Assembly (NCBI GenBank): GCA_005888755.1
Contig: VBBQ01000026.1
Location: 43,746-107,745, forward strand
Source: Candidatus Bathyarchaeota archaeon
GTDB taxonomy: Archaea > Thermoproteota > Bathyarchaeia > 40CM-2-53-6
Reading direction: 5' to 3'
Length of the DNA: 64,000 bases
Each line of letters opens with the position of its first letter. The first letter of the stretch is position 1. Below, one piece after another: positions 34,789 to 43,608 of this stretch. The position numbers and the translations under genes are program-made. The notes below the pieces were generated by a model that had not been told where the DNA came from, did no database searches, and saw only the letters and a program-made list of their open reading frames with translations.

Positions 34789-35463
34789 TTGAGCCGGTTT
34801 CGAAGACCCCTACCGTCAAGTCCGGATGATGCTAGACTCCTAGAGGTGGCTAGTAGTCTCGGCCAGCAGCTCGATCTTCCAGGGCTCAACCTCAGGGATA
34901 TTCGATGGATGGAATGGATACCAGCCGGCCGCAGCACTCGCTCCGTACCTTCCGATTGGTGCATGTTTCTTCGTCATTCAATGATACTGCCGGCACGTAT
35001 GATGGGGAAACTGACCGTCGAAGAATGGCGGCCCATAATCGCTTCCTCGCTCGTGTTCGAGAAGAAGATAAGACGGTCAATGAGGGGCACCACGTTCCTG
35101 CTAACCGGGCTACCGCTGATAGTCTCTCTAGGAGGGACGATAACCGCTGCCATCCTCTTGCAAATGTCATGGATTATCTTCCTCTACCCTGTACTCCTCT
35201 TCCCGCTGGCAATTCTCGGGGGTAGGCGCTATAATGCCGACCTGAAGAGAGCAAGACTAGAAGCCGATTCTCAGACATCTTCTGTAATAGGAAAGGACGC
35301 GCTGCTACAGGTTATGAAGAAGATCGACATGATGGGTCTTGACGACATTGACAGATTGAAAAGCGGGAGAGGCGGTCGTCGCCTTGCGAGTCTTCCGAGC
35401 ATCACCGAGCGTATTGACAATCTTCAGGGACTATCTTCGCTCGCCAGCTTTTCTTCAATATGA
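34789..35463 (+). CDS. Membrane protein, possibly a degenerate M48-like relative
   Basis: The 224-residue protein has two membrane helices (about 103-145: TTFLLTGLPLIVSLGGTITA and WIIFLYPVLLFPLAIL) and a helical C-terminal tail. The segment SMILPARMMGKLTVEEWRPI lines up in style with the region before the HExxH helix of M48 peptidases, but the HExxH itself is absent (IIASSLVFEKK). It is therefore at best a catalytically dead relative. The start is TTG 34789. Confidence 0.5.
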   Translation: MSRFRRPLPSSPDDARLLEVASSLGQQLDLPGLNLRDIRWMEWIPAGRSTRSVPSDWCMFLRHSMILPARMMGKLTVEEWRPIIASSLVFEKKIRRSMRGTTFLLTGLPLIVSLGGTITAAILLQMSWIIFLYPVLLFPLAILGGRRYNADLKRARLEADSQTSSVIGKDALLQVMKKIDMMGLDDIDRLKSGRGGRRLASLPSITERIDNLQGLSSLASFSSI

Positions 35464-35547
35464 GTTGATGGATTGCGTGCCTTCGCGGCTTTCTTGAAAA
35501 GTTCCACGAATCGGAGGGCCGCTTCGGCCTCGGGAGGAGCGGTCCTT

Positions 35548-35892
35548 CTAAGGAGTTTTAGGTTGGTTTTGGAATCGTTTGACAAGACCGAACATTCCAA
35601 GGAACAGTGCTACTCCCGCTACAAGGTTCACGGCTGAACTGAGGATTGTCGTCGTGACTCCGACCGATTCTATGAGGGTGGAAATCTGATCAGTAGGGAG
35701 CATGAGCTCGAAAAGGAGAGACACTACGTTTCTGACGGTTAGTAGAGCGAACGCGGCTATGATGAGAGTCCAGGCCCGGAATGACCCTGTTAGTTTTGTC
35801 ACTCGGTAGGCGTAGAAGAACACACCCGCCTGCAGTATGAGTTCGACGACGCTGATGAAATAAAGAGTCGGAATTACAATAGGATCAAGCAT
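35548..35892 (-). CDS. Four-helix membrane protein of the KaiC-type operon
   Basis: The 114-residue protein has four hydrophobic segments (LYFISVVELILQAGVFFYAY, AWTLIIAAFALLTVRNVVSL, VTTTILSSAVNLVAGVALFL and its extension). It is last in a four-gene operon, 5 nt after the KaiC-like ATPase. It could place the system's output or sensor in the membrane. No known family is recognised. Confidence 0.6.
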   Translation of the reverse strand: MLDPIVIPTLYFISVVELILQAGVFFYAYRVTKLTGSFRAWTLIIAAFALLTVRNVVSLLFELMLPTDQISTLIESVGVTTTILSSAVNLVAGVALFLGMFGLVKRFQNQPKTP

Positions 35893-35897
35893 TCAAT

Positions 35898-36743
35898 CTA
35901 CGCCTTCTTCTGTTTCTCTGAGGCTCCGCGGAACAGTTCCATGAACTTCTCTGATGCGACCTTTCTCGGCGAACCGCTGATGATTCCTTCGTAGTTTGAG
36001 AAGGCTGACTCTATCTTGATGCCTGCCGGTGTTATTTCGTATTCTCTAAACCTCTTGTCATGATCGCTTCCCCGCATTTTCAGAATCACAAGGGCTTTGC
36101 GTAGCGATGACTCGATCTCTACGGGTTTGAGTGCGAGAATACAATCGACTAGGAAGCTGAGCCCTACATCGGTTACGCTGAAGGCTCCTCCGCTTATCTG
36201 AGGTGACTCCCACAGCAAAATGGAACTGACTCCATGGGTCTTGAGATACCTGACGATCCGGTAGGCTTCCATTCTCATGTCATCTCTCTTCACAAACATC
36301 TCTAGATGACTGAGCGAGTCGATGACGAGCCGTCGAGGCTGAATATCCCGAAGGACATCGTCCAGCAAACTACCGTCTCCGGACTCTAACACGAGACTTG
36401 GGGATGTGCAGATTACGCGGAACTTGTCCTCCTCTTCCATTTTACGGAGGTCCCACCCGAAGTTCTTCGCATCCCTATAGATCTGGTCAGGGAGCTCTTC
36501 GAAGGTTACATAGATCCCAGGCTCTCCACGCTTCACTCCGTTGACAAGGTATTGCAGAGCCAGGGTTGTCTTTCCCGTGCCTGCGCTTCCCGCGAGCATG
36601 ACAGCGTCACCCGGCATGAACCCTCCTCTAAGCATCTCGTCAAGCTCGACAATTCCAGTCTTTACCCGACCACCTTCCGCTATTCTACTGGAAAACAATT
36701 GGTCGAACTCCGAGGATCCGGTCTTGGGTCGTGGTGTGCTCAT
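35898..36743 (-). CDS. KaiC/RadA-like single-domain ATPase
   Basis: The 281-residue protein has a single KaiC domain starting KTGIVELDEMLRGGFMPGDA. It has Walker A GSAGTGKTT (about 52-60), the catalytic Glu pair YVTFEELP (about 79-86), Walker B PRRLVIDSLSHL and SILLWESPQISGG. The C-terminal 60 residues (RFREYEITPAGIKIESAF and onward) are typical of archaeal KaiC proteins. These are autokinases or ATP-driven switches in signalling. Its start overlaps the winged-helix gene stop by 4 nt. Confidence 0.9.
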   Translation of the reverse strand: MSTPRPKTGSSEFDQLFSSRIAEGGRVKTGIVELDEMLRGGFMPGDAVMLAGSAGTGKTTLALQYLVNGVKRGEPGIYVTFEELPDQIYRDAKNFGWDLRKMEEEDKFRVICTSPSLVLESGDGSLLDDVLRDIQPRRLVIDSLSHLEMFVKRDDMRMEAYRIVRYLKTHGVSSILLWESPQISGGAFSVTDVGLSFLVDCILALKPVEIESSLRKALVILKMRGSDHDKRFREYEITPAGIKIESAFSNYEGIISGSPRKVASEKFMELFRGASEKQKKA

Positions 36744-37036
36744 TTCGCTACACCTATCTGGACTGTCTTGAGGTGGTTCGCCACCGACTCTAGGATTTCA
36801 CGGTCCCTTGCGCGGTCCAGGAACACGACTTCAGAGGCTCCAATCCTCTTTTGCTTTAGAAGCCCCAATTGCAGGAGTTCTCTGAGGTCGGAGATGACCG
36901 TGATGGTTGTTCTCCCGATTCTACGTGCTATTCCGTCGACTGTGTCAATAAGTCCCGGGTTCTTGTGGAAGAGGATGAGGAGGTCTCCTCTGACCTCTGA
37001 CGCGAGCAGTGTCGAAAGGATTTCCCCGCCGCTCAT
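36740..37036 (-). CDS. Winged-helix protein of the KaiC-type operon
   Basis: The 98-residue protein has SEVRGDLLILFHKNPGLIDT, VDGIARRIGRTTITVISDLR and LLQLGLLKQKRIG, a winged-helix pattern with a putative recognition helix near 40-55. It overlaps both neighbours by 4 nt (ATGA type), so translation is coupled. It is probably the DNA-binding output, or the partner that links the helical protein to KaiC. Confidence 0.75.
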   Translation of the reverse strand: MSGGEILSTLLASEVRGDLLILFHKNPGLIDTVDGIARRIGRTTITVISDLRELLQLGLLKQKRIGASEVVFLDRARDREILESVANHLKTVQIGVAK

Positions 37037-37527
37037 TTCGGCCTGCTCTCCACGAAACAGACTTCTTTCGCTGTTTCCAGCGACTTCTCATAGTCGAATC
37101 GGGCGTCCGAGTTGTAGGATATGCTCAGTTTTCGGTAGAGATCTTTGACGACGATCCTTTCGAGAACAGATGCCCCGTTACCGAATAGTGACTGTAATCC
37201 CCTGTCAAATTCCTTCGGGTTGTCCGAGTCGTCAAGCAACCCCTTCGACGCCAGAATATCAAGGACATAGCGGCCCAATGCGTTAGCAAGAGCATCGCAG
37301 ACGATACCCGTGAGCAAAGACGAGAACGCTTCCTCCACTGCAGAATTCGATTTTGCGCCCGACTTCTGACCGGTCCAGAGATTACCGTGAGCATTAGCTG
37401 AACTGGACTCGCGCGTTCCCATTGCCATGCTCATCATGTTTTCACATTGCTGGCGTGATAGCTGAGACATGAACTGGTTGTAACCCCGGTTTCGATCTTC
37501 GTGGACAGGATTCTTCCAATCTTGCAC
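37033..37527 (-). CDS. Helical protein of the KaiC-type operon (paralogue of 37678-38151)
   Basis: The 164-residue protein has a polar N-terminal 60 residues, then a helical domain: LLTGIVCDALANALGRYVLD, FDRGLQSLFGNGASVLERIV, and KDLYRKLSISYN near the end. The domain is shared with the divergent gene at 37678 (similar FGKVLLE..., RFDGVVQAL..., HRTVVEMFKEYSQRLDFSY). It may be a sensor or scaffold for the KaiC ATPase. It is first in the operon. Confidence 0.65.
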   Translation of the reverse strand: MQDWKNPVHEDRNRGYNQFMSQLSRQQCENMMSMAMGTRESSSANAHGNLWTGQKSGAKSNSAVEEAFSSLLTGIVCDALANALGRYVLDILASKGLLDDSDNPKEFDRGLQSLFGNGASVLERIVVKDLYRKLSISYNSDARFDYEKSLETAKEVCFVESRPK

Positions 37528-37677
37528 TGGAGAGCCAGATTTTCGAGAGAATCAATCAGTCGAGACGTTCGCGCCTAAGGATTTCAGAAGGAGGCCGGCT
37601 TCGTTACACATATTATCTGATCGCTTCGCTATGACGGGTTACAATATCCGTATTCGATTGCCTTCGACTAGGGGCCG

Positions 37678-38151
37678 TTGGACGAGGAGGATCTTTTGCG
37701 GTCTTCTCTAGTGGAGAGTTTCTATGAGACTCTCGGGTACTGTTTCGGAAAAGTCCTACTGGAAACGCTGGGACCCAGAGTACAGGCATCCGTATACGAT
37801 CTCCTAGGACGGAGTGGAATCAAGAAGGAAGAGATTTCCAACAGGTTCGATGGCGTTGTGCAGGCGTTAACCAGCACCCTAGGAACCTCCTCCAGGGTCA
37901 TAGTACACAGGACAGTTGTTGAGATGTTCAAGGAATATTCTCAGAGGCTTGACTTCTCGTATACTGACTCTCTGCGAGATCGTCTTGCATTGTTGAAAGA
38001 GGCGGTTGTTGCAAACCATGTCCTCCCTCGAAGGTTACGTGAGGAAGGGACGTTCGACAGCGTGGAGAAGCCGGACTGGTCCGAGGGAAATGCCCTGAAA
38101 GGCCAAGCGTACAGCAGCCTCTATCCCATGAAAAAGGGCGTCAAGACATAG
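37678..38151 (+). CDS. Helical protein, divergent paralogue beside the KaiC-type operon
   Basis: The 157-residue protein starts at TTG 37678. Its core ESFYETLGYCFGKVLLETLG...NRFDGVVQALTSTLGTSS...MFKEYSQRLDFSYTDS matches the domain of the 37033-37527 protein in order and spacing, so the two are paralogues facing away from a shared 150-bp promoter region. The function is unknown; paired copies suggest hetero-oligomers or alternative inputs. Repeat copy R4 follows its 3' end. Confidence 0.6.
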   Translation: MDEEDLLRSSLVESFYETLGYCFGKVLLETLGPRVQASVYDLLGRSGIKKEEISNRFDGVVQALTSTLGTSSRVIVHRTVVEMFKEYSQRLDFSYTDSLRDRLALLKEAVVANHVLPRRLREEGTFDSVEKPDWSEGNALKGQAYSSLYPMKKGVKT

Positions 38152-38235
38152 AAATCAACCTGACACTCTGTCGGTTGGGAAAGCGCTAGGCTAGACTAGA
38201 CCCTCTTCCACCGAGTCCGACTTCTTGTATAGGAC

Positions 38236-38430
38236 GAAAAAATCGCCCATTGTCAGCCCTGATTCCGAATCCAAGCCCACGATTTCTGGATCATGATTTT
38301 CCACGCTTATCCCATAGGGGAATATACGGGGAAAGAAAGAGGCATGACAAGCTGTCAATGAACCCGTGTCAGAGAAACAATCCCGAAATCACAGCCAGAC
38401 AGAAACGGTAGTCAGAAAAAATTGGATCCC
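38236..38430 (+). repeat. Intergenic repeat family, copy R4
   Basis: The core ATCGCCCATTGTCAGCCCTG with ATTCCGAAT lies at 38242-38270. The middle TTTCTGGATCATGATTTTCC, ACGCTTATCCC and the distal GCCAGACAGAAACGG with AGAAAAAATTGG follow. The middle matches R5 closely but differs from R2 and R3, so R4 and R5 form a subtype. It lies in the convergent gap between 37678-38151 and the PhoU-like gene. Confidence 0.7.
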
Positions 38431-38579
38431 TGCGCATCTCGCGTGCCATGAGCGGTCCCCCCCGGCGGGATGCTCCTGAAAGTATTCCAAGCACGAGATT
38501 CACAAGACGAAGACCGACAGGCGAAAAACACGCTTTTTGGAATCAGTCTAGGATCGAAACGCGAGACCCTTCTTGAGAT

Positions 38580-38645
38580 CCGGTTTTTAGAACGGGTTTT
38601 TGAAACCAGTTCTTGAAGCGGTTTTGAAACCGGTTTTAGGATCGA
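38580..38645. repeat. Degenerate 12-13 bp tandem repeat
   Basis: About five units of the type CGGTTTTTGAAA run head to tail (CGGTTTTTAGAA, CGGGTTTTTGAAA, CCAGTTCTTGAAG, CGGTTTTGAAA, CCGGTTTTAGGAT). The block is bordered by near-identical TAGGATCGAAA(A)GCGA sequences at about 38550 and 38637. It lies between repeat R4 and the end of the PhoU-like gene. Confidence 0.6.
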
Positions 38646-38720
38646 AAAGCGATTTTCATGGGGGCCCGGCGGCCTACTCGAGTCTCGCGCTGCTCCCTTA
38701 GTGAAAGTACTGTTGAGGTG

Positions 38721-39779
38721 CTATGCTTTTTCCCAGGCGCAAAAGTCGCTGGGCGCTTCCAGGTGCCTGTTGATCGCGACCTCGGCAATCGCTTCAGAAT
38801 ACTTGGCCATCTGTCCAACGTCCCAGACGATCGACCGTAATCCGACAGCAAGGTTGACCTCTTTGACGCTGCGCATGACGCTCTCCGTCAGCTGCCTCTC
38901 AACCTGCTCGCAGCTCGCGACCCGTTCGATACAATCGTTCGACTTTTTCAGATCGCCCTTCATCAGTGCGTTGAACGAGTCCTCGATCAGCAAGCGCACC
39001 TTATCGCTGTAGTCGAGAATACCCTTGGTAAGCTTCGGATCCACACTCTTAGCGTTCCCCTTCAGCCTCAACGCCTCCTGAGCGATGTGCGAGGCGAGAT
39101 CGCCCATTTGCTCGAGACTCTTCGCGATAACCCTGTTTCCTACAACGTGCATCGGCCCGTCGATGCCGACCTCTTTCGCCACCCGTCGATCCAGAACCGC
39201 CAGAAGCAACTGTCGGATAATCATCCAGTAGATACGATCAGCTTCCTCCTCCATGTGCAAAACCTCGTCCGCTAGATTCGGTCTTCCCTCCACGACCGCT
39301 TTCACAGCGGTCTCCAGCATCGAGCTGAGAATAATCTGCAACCGCCGCATCAAGCCGTAGATCGGGAACTTTGTCGGATCAACAAAACTCTGCAATGTAA
39401 CCGACTTCAAACTCTGCTCCACAATCCCTAACCCAGTCAACCGCCGGCTAACCGCTCGAACCTCTTCTAGGTGACGCTGGGAGAGCTCTTTCTTTGCAAT
39501 AATCTGGACCGTATCATGCCCTGTTAGATAGTTCGCGGTGATGATCCTGGTGAGAAGGTTCGGAGCATCACAAATGTCCGCGTTAATGACATACCGGAAG
39601 TTTTCCCGTTCACGGGTTAATCCTGGATAGACGGTTATTCCACCGTCAGACTCTCGTCTGAAAGTAACAATGTCCCCCTGCTTGAGACTAACCTGTTCGA
39701 CCCAGTCCTTAGGTAACGAGACAATCAGGGTGGAGTAACCGACTTTCTGGACCTTACGAGCTTCCATCATTTGAGACAA
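38721..39779 (-). CDS. PhoU-like phosphate-uptake regulator with an AbrB-type N-terminus
   Basis: The 352-residue protein begins with a SpoVT/AbrB-like swapped-hairpin domain: EARKVQKVGYSTLIVSLPKD and VSLKQGDIVTFRRE (about 6-50). Two PhoU three-helix units follow, with acidic metal-binding clusters (LADEVLHMEEEADRIYW; GKSLEQMGDLASHIAQEA-like). Archaeal proteins of this form bind DNA and respond to phosphate. No Pst transporter lies in the window. An inverted repeat at 39826-39843 precedes its probable TATA element. Confidence 0.85.
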   Translation of the reverse strand: MSQMMEARKVQKVGYSTLIVSLPKDWVEQVSLKQGDIVTFRRESDGGITVYPGLTRERENFRYVINADICDAPNLLTRIITANYLTGHDTVQIIAKKELSQRHLEEVRAVSRRLTGLGIVEQSLKSVTLQSFVDPTKFPIYGLMRRLQIILSSMLETAVKAVVEGRPNLADEVLHMEEEADRIYWMIIRQLLLAVLDRRVAKEVGIDGPMHVVGNRVIAKSLEQMGDLASHIAQEALRLKGNAKSVDPKLTKGILDYSDKVRLLIEDSFNALMKGDLKKSNDCIERVASCEQVERQLTESVMRSVKEVNLAVGLRSIVWDVGQMAKYSEAIAEVAINRHLEAPSDFCAWEKA

Positions 39780-39825
39780 ATCTAGGTTCCTCTATACAGC
39801 ATAGAATTAGCGGCTAGAATATAGA

Positions 39826-39843
39826 CTTACGTTTGCAAGTAAG
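39826..39843. promoter_or_regulatory. Inverted repeat CTTAC-N8-GTAAG upstream of the PhoU-like gene
   Basis: Five-base arms are extended outwards by TAGA...GTCTA with a bulge. The repeat lies just upstream of an AT-rich TATA candidate (39815-39825, minus strand), which is about 40 nt before ATG 39779. It is a plausible binding site for the AbrB-type domain of the encoded protein (inference). Confidence 0.35.
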
Positions 39844-39893
39844 GGATGTCTATACCAAGCACGCCGAATCGGAGAGAATAGCAGAAAACCCGT

Positions 39894-40226
39894 TTACATG
39901 TACTTTTTCAGAACGGCCTCAATCTTCGCCTTCGGAACAGCACCGACAATTTGATCAACGAGCTTACCCTGCTTGACAACAAGCATTGTAGGGATCGCCA
40001 TTATGCCGAACCGGCCTGAGACGGCCGGATTCTCATCCGTGTTTAGCTTCCCGAACACTACCTTTCCGGAATACTCCTTCGCCAACGCATCAACGATCGG
40101 ACCGACAATACGACAGGGACCGCACCATGGCGCCCAGCAGTCGATGAGAGTCAGAGAGTATTTCTGGACAAACTGGTCGAACGTCGAGTCCTCTACTTTT
40201 ACTGGTTCAGCTGGATAGTCTGCCAT
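39894..40226 (-). CDS. trxA: Thioredoxin
   Basis: The product is about 110 residues with the classical active site WCGPC, the cis-Pro in MAIPTMLVVKQG and the usual fold order (DCWAPWCGPCR, VFGKLNTDENPAV). It reduces disulfides in the cytoplasm. ATG at 40226 is preferred over TTG at 40241, because a TATA box at 40258-40268 places transcription start close to it, giving an almost leaderless mRNA. It is transcribed separately from the winged-helix gene upstream. Confidence 0.95.
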   Translation of the reverse strand: MADYPAEPVKVEDSTFDQFVQKYSLTLIDCWAPWCGPCRIVGPIVDALAKEYSGKVVFGKLNTDENPAVSGRFGIMAIPTMLVVKQGKLVDQIVGAVPKAKIEAVLKKYM

Positions 40227-40257
40227 TTCTGTCAACTGCAATCGTGCCGATTCAGGC

Positions 40258-40268
40258 TGGATATATAG
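40258..40268 (-). promoter_or_regulatory. TATA box of the thioredoxin gene
   Basis: AACTATATATCC on the minus strand is about 33 nt upstream of ATG 40226, as expected for a short-leader archaeal transcript. Confidence 0.6.
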
Positions 40269-40274
40269 TTCTCA

Positions 40275-40505
40275 CTAGAATTTTCCTGCTAACTCTACCT
40301 GGCGCTTGTTTTTCATCAGCCTCGAGACCCTCAGGACTCCGCCGAGTTCTAGTTTCATGAGATTCTTGTTCAGCTCGCGAAAGCTTACCTCTCCGAAGCT
40401 AGCTTTCAGTTCCTTGTGCAGATCAAGGTCTGTGAGAGGCCCCTTCTTCTCAACGATCTCTACGATTGCGAGGGACATTGGCCTCGGACTCCAGATATTG
40501 TTCAA
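40275..40505 (-). CDS. Small winged-helix protein
   Basis: The 76-residue protein reads SLAIVEIVEKKGPLTDLDLH then FRELNKNLMKLELGGVLRVS and KNKRQVEL. This is a complete winged-helix domain with little else. It starts about 40 nt after the Cdc48 stop in the same direction and may be co-transcribed with it. It is probably a DNA-binding protein. Confidence 0.7.
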   Translation of the reverse strand: MNNIWSPRPMSLAIVEIVEKKGPLTDLDLHKELKASFGEVSFRELNKNLMKLELGGVLRVSRLMKNKRQVELAGKF

Positions 40506-40544
40506 GCGTGCATTTCGCCAGGCCGCCCCGGTTCTCTGCTTCTT

Positions 40545-42725
40545 CTAAGTAATCGGGACCGGAGCTCTTTCTTTCTTGAACCGCTTGCCGAATCCCTGGT
40601 ACCAGTTCTCCATGTCCGGAGTGACTGAGGGTTTGATCCTTTCCAGCGCATCCCTGAAATCTTCCCGTGTGACATTCTTGGATTCAATATCGCGACGAAG
40701 AGATACGAGTCCAGCCTCGCGAACGACAGCTTCGAGATCCGCACCAGAGTAGCCTCCCGTTTGGGATGCCACATGGTCAAGGTCGACATCTTGGGATAAT
40801 GGCATGTTTGTGCAGTGGATCTTCAGAATCTGCATCCTCGTCGCGTGGTCGGGCGCTGGGACGAAGATCAGCCTGTCGAATCTTCCAGGGCGCAAGATTG
40901 CCGGATCAATAATGTCAGGCCTGTTTGTAGCGCCAATTACTACAACGTTCTCTAACGATTCTATTCCGTCAAGCTCTGTGAGTAGTTGGCTTATGACTCG
41001 CTCCGATACTCCGCTGTCACCGAAGCCGGTTCCTCGTCTCGGAACAACCGAGTCTAGCTCGTCGAAAAAGATGATGCTCGGTGCTGCCGTTCTTCCTTTC
41101 CGGAAGACTTCACGTATCGCCTTTTCAGATTCTCCGACCCATTTGCTGAAGAGCTCGGGACCCTTGATAGAGATGAAGTTCGCTTCGCTCTCGGTCGCTA
41201 CCGATCGGGCTAGCATGGTCTTCCCACAACCGGGCGGTCCGAAGAGCAAAATCCCCTTGGGAGCGCGAATTCCAACCCTCTTGAACACTTCAGGCTTCTT
41301 CAACGGCCACTCGACAGCCTCCTGCAATTGCTGTTTGACCTCGGTCAATCCACCCACATCACTCCAGTGGACTGTCGGCACCTCGATGTACACCTCCCTC
41401 ATCGCCGTCGGAGTGATCTCTCGGTAAGCGTTCATGAAATCCTCAAGGTTAACCTCCATCTTCTCCAGTATACCACTAGGTACTCGTTCTTCTTCGAGGT
41501 TTATTTCCGGAAGATAGCGTCGGAGCGCCTTCATAGCCGCCTCGCGGCACAAAGCGGAAATGTCAGCTCCAGTGTAACCATGACATATGTCCGACAATCT
41601 CGGGAGACCAACGTCAGACGCTAGAGGCATCGTTCGCGTGTGAATCTGGAGAACCTCGTACCGTCCCATCTTGTCCGGGACCCCGATCTCAATCTCCCGG
41701 TCAAATCGTCCAGGCCGTCGGAGAGCAGGATCGATAGCGTTCGGCCTGTTCGTAGCTCCGATGACAATGATGTTCCCACGAGCACCCATTCCGTCCATCA
41801 AAGAAAGGAGTTGCGCGACGACCCGTCGTTCAACTTCTCCCGTCACTTCCTCTCTCTTTGGTGCGATGGCGTCCATTTCGTCGATGAATATGATGCTAGG
41901 AGCAGTCTCCTGGGCTTTCTGGAAGATCTCTCGCAGACGAGCTTCTGATTCGCCGTAGAACTTCGACATGATCTCTGGTCCAGATATGACGTAGAAATTC
42001 GCGTCCGACTCGTTGGCAACTGCCTTTGCCAGCAGGGTCTTGCCGCAGCCTGGCGGTCCGTAAAGAAAGACGCCTTTTGGCGGTTCGATGCCGAGTCGCT
42101 GGAAGAGCTCAGGATGGCGCAGTGGAAGCTCGACCATCTCTCGGATTCTCTGGATCTCGCTGTGGAGCCCGCCGATGTCCTCGTAGGTAACAATGGGTAT
42201 TCCCTTCTTCTCCGGCGTAGGCTCGCTCATCACCTGAACTACCGTGGACTCGGTGATCTTTACAGGGCCATGAGGCCGCGTTCTCGTTGCGATCAGCGGG
42301 ACAGCGCTGCCGAAGATGCTGAGAAGAGTCATGTCGCCTTCGACAAAGGGCATGTCCATGAATCGCCTTTTCACAAAGCCAACGAACTCCTCGTCAACAC
42401 TCAACCTGACATCAGTAGGAGCGAAGACGATTGTCTGTGAATCCTTGACCTCGGCCTTTTTGATCGTGACGTACTCGTTTAGGGCGACTCCGGCGTTTCT
42501 CCTGAGCAGTCCGTCCATCCTGACGATTTCTTGGCCCTGGTCCTCTGCATATGCCGGCCAAGCGATAGCGACAGTCGTCCGTTTACCGTGAACATCGATA
42601 AAGTCGCCTGCGGTTATGGCGAGCTTCTGCATCGTCTCGTTGTCGATTCTTACCTTTCCGTGGCCTACGTCTCTCTGCTTAGCGTCAGCTACCCTTAGCT
42701 GTGCTTCCTTAGGTACCATTGTCAT
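40545..42725 (-). CDS. Cdc48/VCP-family AAA ATPase
   Basis: The 726-residue protein has an N-terminal double-psi barrel domain ([20 protein letters not shown]) and two AAA modules. D1 has [17 protein letters not shown] (about 227) and [15 protein letters not shown]2 has [17 protein letters not shown] (about 500) and [15 protein letters not shown]; each has the second region of homology ([20 protein letters not shown], and [20 protein letters not shown]). Hexamers unfold proteins for the proteasome and remodel complexes. Length and order are normal for archaeal Cdc48. Confidence 0.96.
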   Translation of the reverse strand: MTMVPKEAQLRVADAKQRDVGHGKVRIDNETMQKLAITAGDFIDVHGKRTTVAIAWPAYAEDQGQEIVRMDGLLRRNAGVALNEYVTIKKAEVKDSQTIVFAPTDVRLSVDEEFVGFVKRRFMDMPFVEGDMTLLSIFGSAVPLIATRTRPHGPVKITESTVVQVMSEPTPEKKGIPIVTYEDIGGLHSEIQRIREMVELPLRHPELFQRLGIEPPKGVFLYGPPGCGKTLLAKAVANESDANFYVISGPEIMSKFYGESEARLREIFQKAQETAPSIIFIDEMDAIAPKREEVTGEVERRVVAQLLSLMDGMGARGNIIVIGATNRPNAIDPALRRPGRFDREIEIGVPDKMGRYEVLQIHTRTMPLASDVGLPRLSDICHGYTGADISALCREAAMKALRRYLPEINLEEERVPSGILEKMEVNLEDFMNAYREITPTAMREVYIEVPTVHWSDVGGLTEVKQQLQEAVEWPLKKPEVFKRVGIRAPKGILLFGPPGCGKTMLARSVATESEANFISIKGPELFSKWVGESEKAIREVFRKGRTAAPSIIFFDELDSVVPRRGTGFGDSGVSERVISQLLTELDGIESLENVVVIGATNRPDIIDPAILRPGRFDRLIFVPAPDHATRMQILKIHCTNMPLSQDVDLDHVASQTGGYSGADLEAVVREAGLVSLRRDIESKNVTREDFRDALERIKPSVTPDMENWYQGFGKRFKKERAPVPIT

Positions 42726-42819
42726 TTGGACTCCTTGACCTCGATTGGGGCAGCCGGTTGAGGAGAAGACGAGCGTTCAGTGCCGCACTGGCCGCTCCTA
42801 ACCTTAAGCTTCAAAAATC

Positions 42820-43257
42820 TCACTCCTCCTCAAAAGACTTATCATCACTATTAATGGAATCTCCGGTCTTCAGCAATTTCTTGATTGCGATCGATAGCAA
42901 AAGGAAGCTACCTACTCCAATAGGCGAAACGCTGTAGCCGTTCTTGTCCTTGATAACCAACTCCCGCTTCGGAGCCCTGTTCACCAGGTCGGACACGTAC
43001 TTCGGGTTCACAGCCACCTTTAGGAGGTCTGTGAAGGATGCCGAGTTCTCGCAGTCCCGGATCATATGGTTGACCATTTGGAGTCTTTTCTTGTTGGAGA
43101 AGAAGTCGCAGATCTCGCTTAGCGAGTCTAGGTCCGCCTCGGAGTTCTTGAGTTCCTTAAAGACGATTTCCCGGACTTCCGGCTGCCATTCCTTCCCTGA
43201 GAGAGGGAGGTCCAGCAGGACCTTGCTTCCCTCGTGAAGTGTGAATCTAACGGTCAT
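42820..43257 (-). CDS. Winged-helix transcription regulator
   Basis: The 145-residue protein has an N-terminal beta element (TVRFTLHEGSKVLLDLPLSG). An ArsR-like winged helix follows: ICDFFSNKKRLQMVNHMIRD, SASFTDLLKVAVNPKYVSDL, VIKDKNGYSVSPIGVGSFLL. It lies between Cdc48 and aEF1-beta, with its own TATA box (43283-43294) and a short leader of a few bases. The ligand is unknown. Confidence 0.75.
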   Translation of the reverse strand: MTVRFTLHEGSKVLLDLPLSGKEWQPEVREIVFKELKNSEADLDSLSEICDFFSNKKRLQMVNHMIRDCENSASFTDLLKVAVNPKYVSDLVNRAPKRELVIKDKNGYSVSPIGVGSFLLLSIAIKKLLKTGDSINSDDKSFEEE

Positions 43258-43282
43258 GGCATACGGAAAAGTCGATCCGATG

Positions 43283-43294
43283 CTATTTAAAATT
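43283..43294 (-). promoter_or_regulatory. TATA box of the winged-helix gene at 42820-43257
   Basis: AATTTTAAATAG on the minus strand lies about 27-37 nt upstream of ATG 43257, a textbook archaeal promoter for a leaderless or nearly leaderless transcript. Confidence 0.7.
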
Positions 43295-43300
43295 AATGTT

Positions 43301-43322
43301 ACTTAATTACCACTTGTTAAGT
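43301..43322. promoter_or_regulatory. Inverted repeat ACTTAA-N10-TTAAGT
   Basis: Perfect six-base arms lie between the stop of aEF1-beta (43323) and the TATA box at 43283-43294. It is a candidate upstream operator or activator site for the winged-helix gene. Confidence 0.4.
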
Positions 43323-43595
43323 TTAGGCAATTCTACGGGAGACGAGAACCTCGACCTCGCCTATCCCGTTGATCGACTTTAGCCGCTGCTCAACCTCATC
43401 CATGACCCCCGAGGCCTCTTCAGGCATCATGATGTGCACGACTAGAGCGACGAGCCCGAAGGCGACTGGTTCCTCGTCGAACTTGTAGATAGTGGCTATA
43501 CCCTCGAGAGATCTCGTGATCGCCTGCTTGAGACCGTTCATGTCCGCTATGATATCAGAGGGGAATATCTTGAGAGAAACCATGACCCTTGCCAA
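43323..43595 (-). CDS. Archaeal elongation factor 1-beta
   Basis: The 90-residue protein reads MARVMVSLKIFPSDI...LKQAITRSLEG...EEPVAFGLVALVVHIMMPEE...INGIGEVEVLVSRRIA, full-length aEF1-beta, the exchange factor that reloads EF-1alpha with GTP. It begins 13 nt after the zinc-finger gene, forming the conserved two-gene unit seen in many archaea. Confidence 0.95.
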   Translation of the reverse strand: MARVMVSLKIFPSDIIADMNGLKQAITRSLEGIATIYKFDEEPVAFGLVALVVHIMMPEEASGVMDEVEQRLKSINGIGEVEVLVSRRIA

Positions 43596-43608
43596 ATCTG
43601 CTCGCCTT

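Noticed and set aside
36552-37148. 198-aa plus-strand frame
   Set aside because: Antisense to the KaiC and winged-helix genes, whose motifs and overlaps are clear.
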